64,000 nucleotides of DNA, taken from NCBI RefSeq assembly GCF_003255815.1, contig NC_037673.1, forward strand, positions 8,749,146-8,813,145, in the 5' to 3' direction. The DNA is from Theropithecus gelada. Lineage: Eukaryota > Chordata > Mammalia > Primates > Cercopithecidae. Positions 59,608-64,000 of the stretch are shown piece by piece. The notes under the pieces are model-generated. The model worked only from the letters and a program-made list of their open reading frames with translations, made no database searches and was not told the origin of the DNA. The position numbers and the translations under genes are program-made. Each line of letters begins with the position of its first letter. The first letter of the stretch is position 1.

Positions 59608-61000
59608 ACACTCCTTAGCAAATGCAAAAGGACGGAAATCATAATAAACAGTCTCTCAGACCACAGTGCAATGAAATTAAAACTTAGGATTAAGAAACTC
59701 ACTTAAAACCACACAACTACCTGGAAACTGAACAACCTGCTCCTGAATGACTACTGGATAAATAACAAAATGAAGGCAGAAATAAATAAGTTACTTGAAA
59801 CCAATGAGAACAAAGATACAATGTACCAGAATCTCTGGGACACAGCCAAAGCAGTATTTAGAGGGAAATTTATAGCAATAAATGCCCACAAGAGAATGTA
59901 GGAAAGATCTGAAATTGACACCCTAATGTTACAATTAAAAGAGCTAGAGAAGCAGCAGCAAACAAATTCAAAAGCTAGCAGACAACAAGAAATAACTAAG
60001 AAAGAGCTTCTGCACAGCAAAAGAAACTATCATCAGAGTGAACAGGCAACCTACAGAATGGGAGAAAATTTTTGCGGTCTATCCACCTGACAAAGGGCTA
60101 ATATCCAGAACCTACAAAGAACTTAAACAAATTTACAAGAAAAAAGACAACCCCATCAAAAGTGGGTGAAGGATATAAACAGACACTTCTCAAAAGAAGA
60201 CATTTATGCAGCCAACAAACATGAAAAAAAGCTCAACAGCACTGGTCATTGGAGAAATACAAATCAAAAACACAATGAGATACCATCTCACGCCAGTTAG
60301 AATGGTGATCATTAAAAAGTCAGGAAACAACAGATGTTAGAGAGGATGTGGAGAAATGGGAAGGTTTTTACACTATTGGTGGGAATATAAATTTGTTCAC
60401 CCATTGTGGAAGACAGTGTAGCGATTCCTCAAGGATCTAGAACCAGAAATACCTTTTGATTCAGAAATCCCATTCTGGGTATATACCCAAAGGATTATAA
60501 ATCATTCTACTATAAAGACACATGCACATGTATGTTTATTGCAGCACTGTTCACAATAGCAAAGACCTAGAACCAACCCAAATGTCCATCAGTGATAGAC
60601 TGGATAAAGAAAATGTGGCACATATACAACATGGAATACTATGCAGCCATAAAAACGGATGAGTTCATGTCCTTCGCAGAGACTTGGATGAAGCTGGAAA
60701 CCGTCATTCTCAGCAAACTAACACAAGAACAGAAAACAAAACACCACACGTTCTCACTCATAAGTAGGAGTTGAACAGTGAGAACACATGGACACAGGGA
60801 GGGGAACATCACACAGGGGGGCTTGTCGGGGGTGGTGGTTAGGGAAGGGATAGTATTAGGAGAAATACCTAATGTAGATGACAGGTTGATGGGTGCAGCA
60901 AACCACCATGGCACATGTATACCCATGTAACAAAACTGCATGTTCTTTACATGTATCCCAGAACTCTTAAAGTATAATTAAAAAAAAGAAAAACAAAAAA
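59608..61000 (+). mobile_element. L1PA fragment with about 2-kb internal deletion
   Basis: 59608-60000 matches ORF2 endonuclease/linker sequence (about 46309-46703 in the full-length L1). From 60001 it jumps to sequence equivalent to about 48725 and continues to the 3' end and A-rich tail near 61000. The reverse transcriptase core is therefore missing. Several stops and indels; it looks older than the 43557 element. Confidence 0.9.
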
Positions 61001-61439
61001 ACTGAAGGAACTTAGGATGAAACAATTGTAGCATTTTCTTCTATTGTCTTACTCAATTGGTAAAACTCCTAAAGACCTCTCACAAAGACTCAGGGGTAGC
61101 AATGTAGTTTGCACTACCCAGTCTTCTTGTTTTCATGAGGCATGTGGTATTGTGTGTCCTCAGGGTCCACAGGTGAACAGTCCTGCTTAGAGCCTTCAGA
61201 GCAGCTGGTCCATCTTCTTCCATCACCTGCACCCTGACTCCTTCATTGTGATGCAGCTCTGATCTGAGGGACCCTCTGGTAGGAAGTACCCACTCACACA
61301 CTTGTGGTGGGGAGAATTCTAACAAACCCCGAGATTCCCACCACCTGGGTGCCACGCTCTGCATAATCTTTTCTCTCTTGGAGTGTTGGTGGGAAGATGA
61401 TGGGATAGTCACCCTCTTAATCAGGTTACAATAATCCAC

Positions 61440-61830
61440 AACCTCCTCGTACCTAGAAAGAGATTTTTTTTTTTTTTTGCTGGCTTTGAAGAAGGAAGCT
61501 GCCTTGTGGTGAGTGGGCCATATGGCTAGGACTAAGAGCAGCCTAGGAGCCGAGAACGCCACCCTCTAGCCTATAGCCAGTGGGAAACACAAGACCTCAG
61601 TCCTAAAACTGCAGGGAACTAAATTCTACAAATACCTAGCAAGCTTGAAACACTCAGCCACAGAAAGACTGCAGTTCTGGCCAACACCTCAGTTTCAGCC
61701 TGTGAGACATTGAGCTGAGGGCACAGTTTGAATTTTCCCAGACTTCGACGCATGGAATAATCAGATAATAAATACATGTAGTATTAAACCATTGAATTTG
61801 TGCTAATTTATTACAGAGTAATAAAACCCT
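61440..61830 (-). mobile_element. MaLR (MLT1-like) LTR remnant
   Basis: Reverse-strand matches to remembered MLT1 features: TGCTGGCTTTGAAGAAGGAAGC, AATAATCAGATAATAAAT and CATTGAATTTGTGCTAATTTATTACAG. Highly decayed; family call is tentative. Confidence 0.45.
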
Positions 61831-61920
61831 AATATACATATGTGTGTATATAGATATAGATGATATAAGAGTAATAAAACCCTAATATACATATGTGTGT
61901 ATATAGATATAGATAATATA
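61815..61920. repeat. 53-bp tandem duplication
   Basis: Copies 61815-61867 and 61868-61920, each starting AGAGTAATAAAACCC and containing a TATGTGTGTATATAGATATAGAT run. They differ by about one base. Confidence 0.92.
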
Positions 61921-63029
61921 GATATAGATATATACATCCAGTTTCCCACTGGCAAGCAATTTTCCATATGGAAGACTCATTATCATCTTGCTATGGTATT
62001 TCTCCAGTGTTTTCTCATGAAAAAGTTTCAGTTAAAAAAAATGACCATTACTTGTTATTAGTGGTACATAGGCAATTTGAGGTGTTGATGAAAGTCCTGC
62101 AGGTTATCTAGCAAGGTGAGGTCAGTGGTTACAATTCATGTTATTTTAAGGTACCTGATACTATTCAGAACTCACATTTCTGAATTTAACTTTCCAGAAT
62201 AGTGACAAACTATGCATGTGTTGACAATTTGTACTTCAACTTTAACAATTCCATTAAAGCTCTGAATTTCAGTCCACTATTTTTGAGTGAAATGTGTTGA
62301 GTAAGTATCTTTGGCTTTAAGGGAATTCACAGAACTTAAAGTGGTGTTCTATTCCTTCCAGGCAAGAGTTTTTCCTAAAGGACGACTCCACAGGGTACTA
62401 ATGAGTGCTACAGGAAAAGCATCTGTTGTCAAGAAAGACTGAGAAGTCTTGGGTTAAAGAAAGTTAAATGGGTTTCTCCAAATGAGTGATCAGAACTGCG
62501 CTTGGAGCCCTTTTACTCAGAGCTTCTTGCAAATGCTGCCAGGGAGAATGCTATCTGCAATCAAATTCTCAAAAGATGTGAGAATTTTGTTGTTGTATGA
62601 CAGATTCTACAATCGATTTACTGATTTAAAAACTGAAAATAAGGGTGTATCCCTACTGTTTCGAAATTGTATAGAAGTTACCCTTCTTCTGCCCAAAGTA
62701 AAAAGAATTCAAAAGATTGAGGGTGGAGTCTTATGTTCATAAAATTCTTAGCCCATTGCTTCTGTATTGTAATGGGGAAAACTGTCTAAAATATCCACCT
62801 CCTTTAAGACTCTTTGTAGGTGACTGAGTTTCCAGTGACTACCTAAGACAGAGAGAGTTGATTCTTCATTAGTGTTGACGTCTTGAAAATGATTTTCTTC
62901 TCTGAGTTCACTCAGAAGGGGGCTAGTCAGCCTAAACTGTGATGCTCTGTGCTCACTCCCAAGTTCATTGCTCTGTGTTATAAGCAGGAGAGTTCACCAA
63001 GGTCTGCCCAGCGTTGTACTCCCTTCAAT

Positions 63030-63165
63030 CCTTAACCTAGTGCCTCCACTTTCTCATCTGTAAAATGGGATAGAAAGAAAGTCATCCACAATGCTAATTT
63101 AGAAGCATTAAGTGAGATAATGTGTTTACAGTGATTAGCATGGAGCCTGTTCTATAGGGCATCTT
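63030..63165 (+). mobile_element. MIR remnant
   Basis: CTTAACCTAGTGCCTCCACTTTCTCATCTGTAAAATGGGA and AGTGAGATAATG blocks are typical of MIR SINEs. Confidence 0.8.
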
Positions 63166-64000
63166 TACACAGAGCCCTGGAAGCAAAGATCAGATGCACA
63201 TCATGAAAGCATCACGGATTCTCCAAAATGGCCACTGGAGAAATCATCCTCTCTCCTAGAAAATGCACATGGTCACAATATCCCGTAATTATCCTACGAG
63301 GAATATCCCCAGCAGGGTGCATTTATCTAACTGGTAAAAGAAGTTTAAATTTAACTTGCATCCAAGTTTTGAGGGGTATCATTTTACTCCATCTGTGCTC
63401 ATCCAGCGGAAAATTATCTTCTAAATATGATGTTATGATCTGAGTTTCCATGAAGCTGTCTTTTTATCAGTTCATATTCTATAAGTAAGTAGTTAAGATT
63501 TACTGCTCTAAAAGATAGTAGTAGAAACATTTATTTAATCTAAAATTCTCACATCATGAATGATGTATTTGGAACATGCACATCTATGGTCAATGTCCTT
63601 GTCACATTTCATTTAATTATATGAAAATATTTGGAACTCTTGGGTGTTTTCCTGGCTCTCTATGCTAGGATTTCATCATTTAATGGATCTGGGAATTGGA
63701 AAATATGTATGTGTTATCAACATCACTTTTCTACAATTTAAATCCCAAGGAACTGCATTTTGTTGTTCTTTTATTGGTCAATTTACTATGGGAAATTAAT
63801 TGTGTTCCTCTTAAATTCAGATTTTAAATGACTTTTTAAAATAACTCAGGTAATTTAGTTAGATTCTTATTATGGCATTAATATTTCCTGCCAGAACTTA
63901 TGAATAATGACCTACATACCATAATTTAAACATGTACATGTTTGAAACTAAAAGTCAAAGTAATGTTGCCTAAGTGATACTTTCTATTTACAACACGATA

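Overview
This is vertebrate nuclear DNA, almost certainly from a catarrhine primate and most likely human. It carries twelve Alu elements (one AluY-like), L1PA-type LINEs, MIR and MER5A remnants, and one spliced gene on the minus strand. I recognise that gene as SEMA5A (semaphorin-5A, human 5p15.2) from its thrombospondin type 1 repeats, transmembrane helix and cytoplasmic tail. There are no prokaryotic genes, CRISPR arrays or operons. Names come from memory of the families; no search was run.

Layout, left to right on the plus strand. 1-410: a fragment of young L1 ORF2, cut off by the window edge, abutting an older L1 3' end (411-970). 971-6555: sequence downstream of SEMA5A with no supported gene. 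6556-14466: inferred 3'UTR of SEMA5A, about 7.9 kb, ending at an AATAAA on the minus strand. 14467-40476: the last seven coding exons of SEMA5A, read right to left (40251-40476, 35103-35321, 26383-26553, 24163-24318, 22715-22762, 16658-16869, 14467-14586). They total 1152 nt, which is 383 residues plus stop. With the usual 1074-residue protein this is residues 692-1074: the end of thrombospondin repeat 3, repeats 4-7, the juxtamembrane linker, the membrane helix and the tail. All splice sites are GT/AG and all phases agree. 40477-64000: part of the next upstream intron, crowded with LINEs, including a complete L1 at 43557-49769.

The L1 is the most active-looking element. It has a perfect 15-bp target-site duplication, a 1041-bp 5'UTR, the usual 63-bp spacer and an uninterrupted 1275-codon ORF2. 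ORF1 has its full 338-codon length but one in-frame TGA at codon 130. It lies antisense to SEMA5A, so an L1 antisense promoter would point toward the SEMA5A exons. The 410 bp at the left edge of the window differ from it at only 3 positions.

The other item deserving attention is an 88-nt near-perfect hairpin (26108-26195), 187 bp into the intron downstream of the exon ending at 26383, with the shape of a primate intronic microRNA precursor. I did not find a new kind of biological system. The hunt section lists duplications, tandem repeats and chimeric elements that known families do not fully explain.
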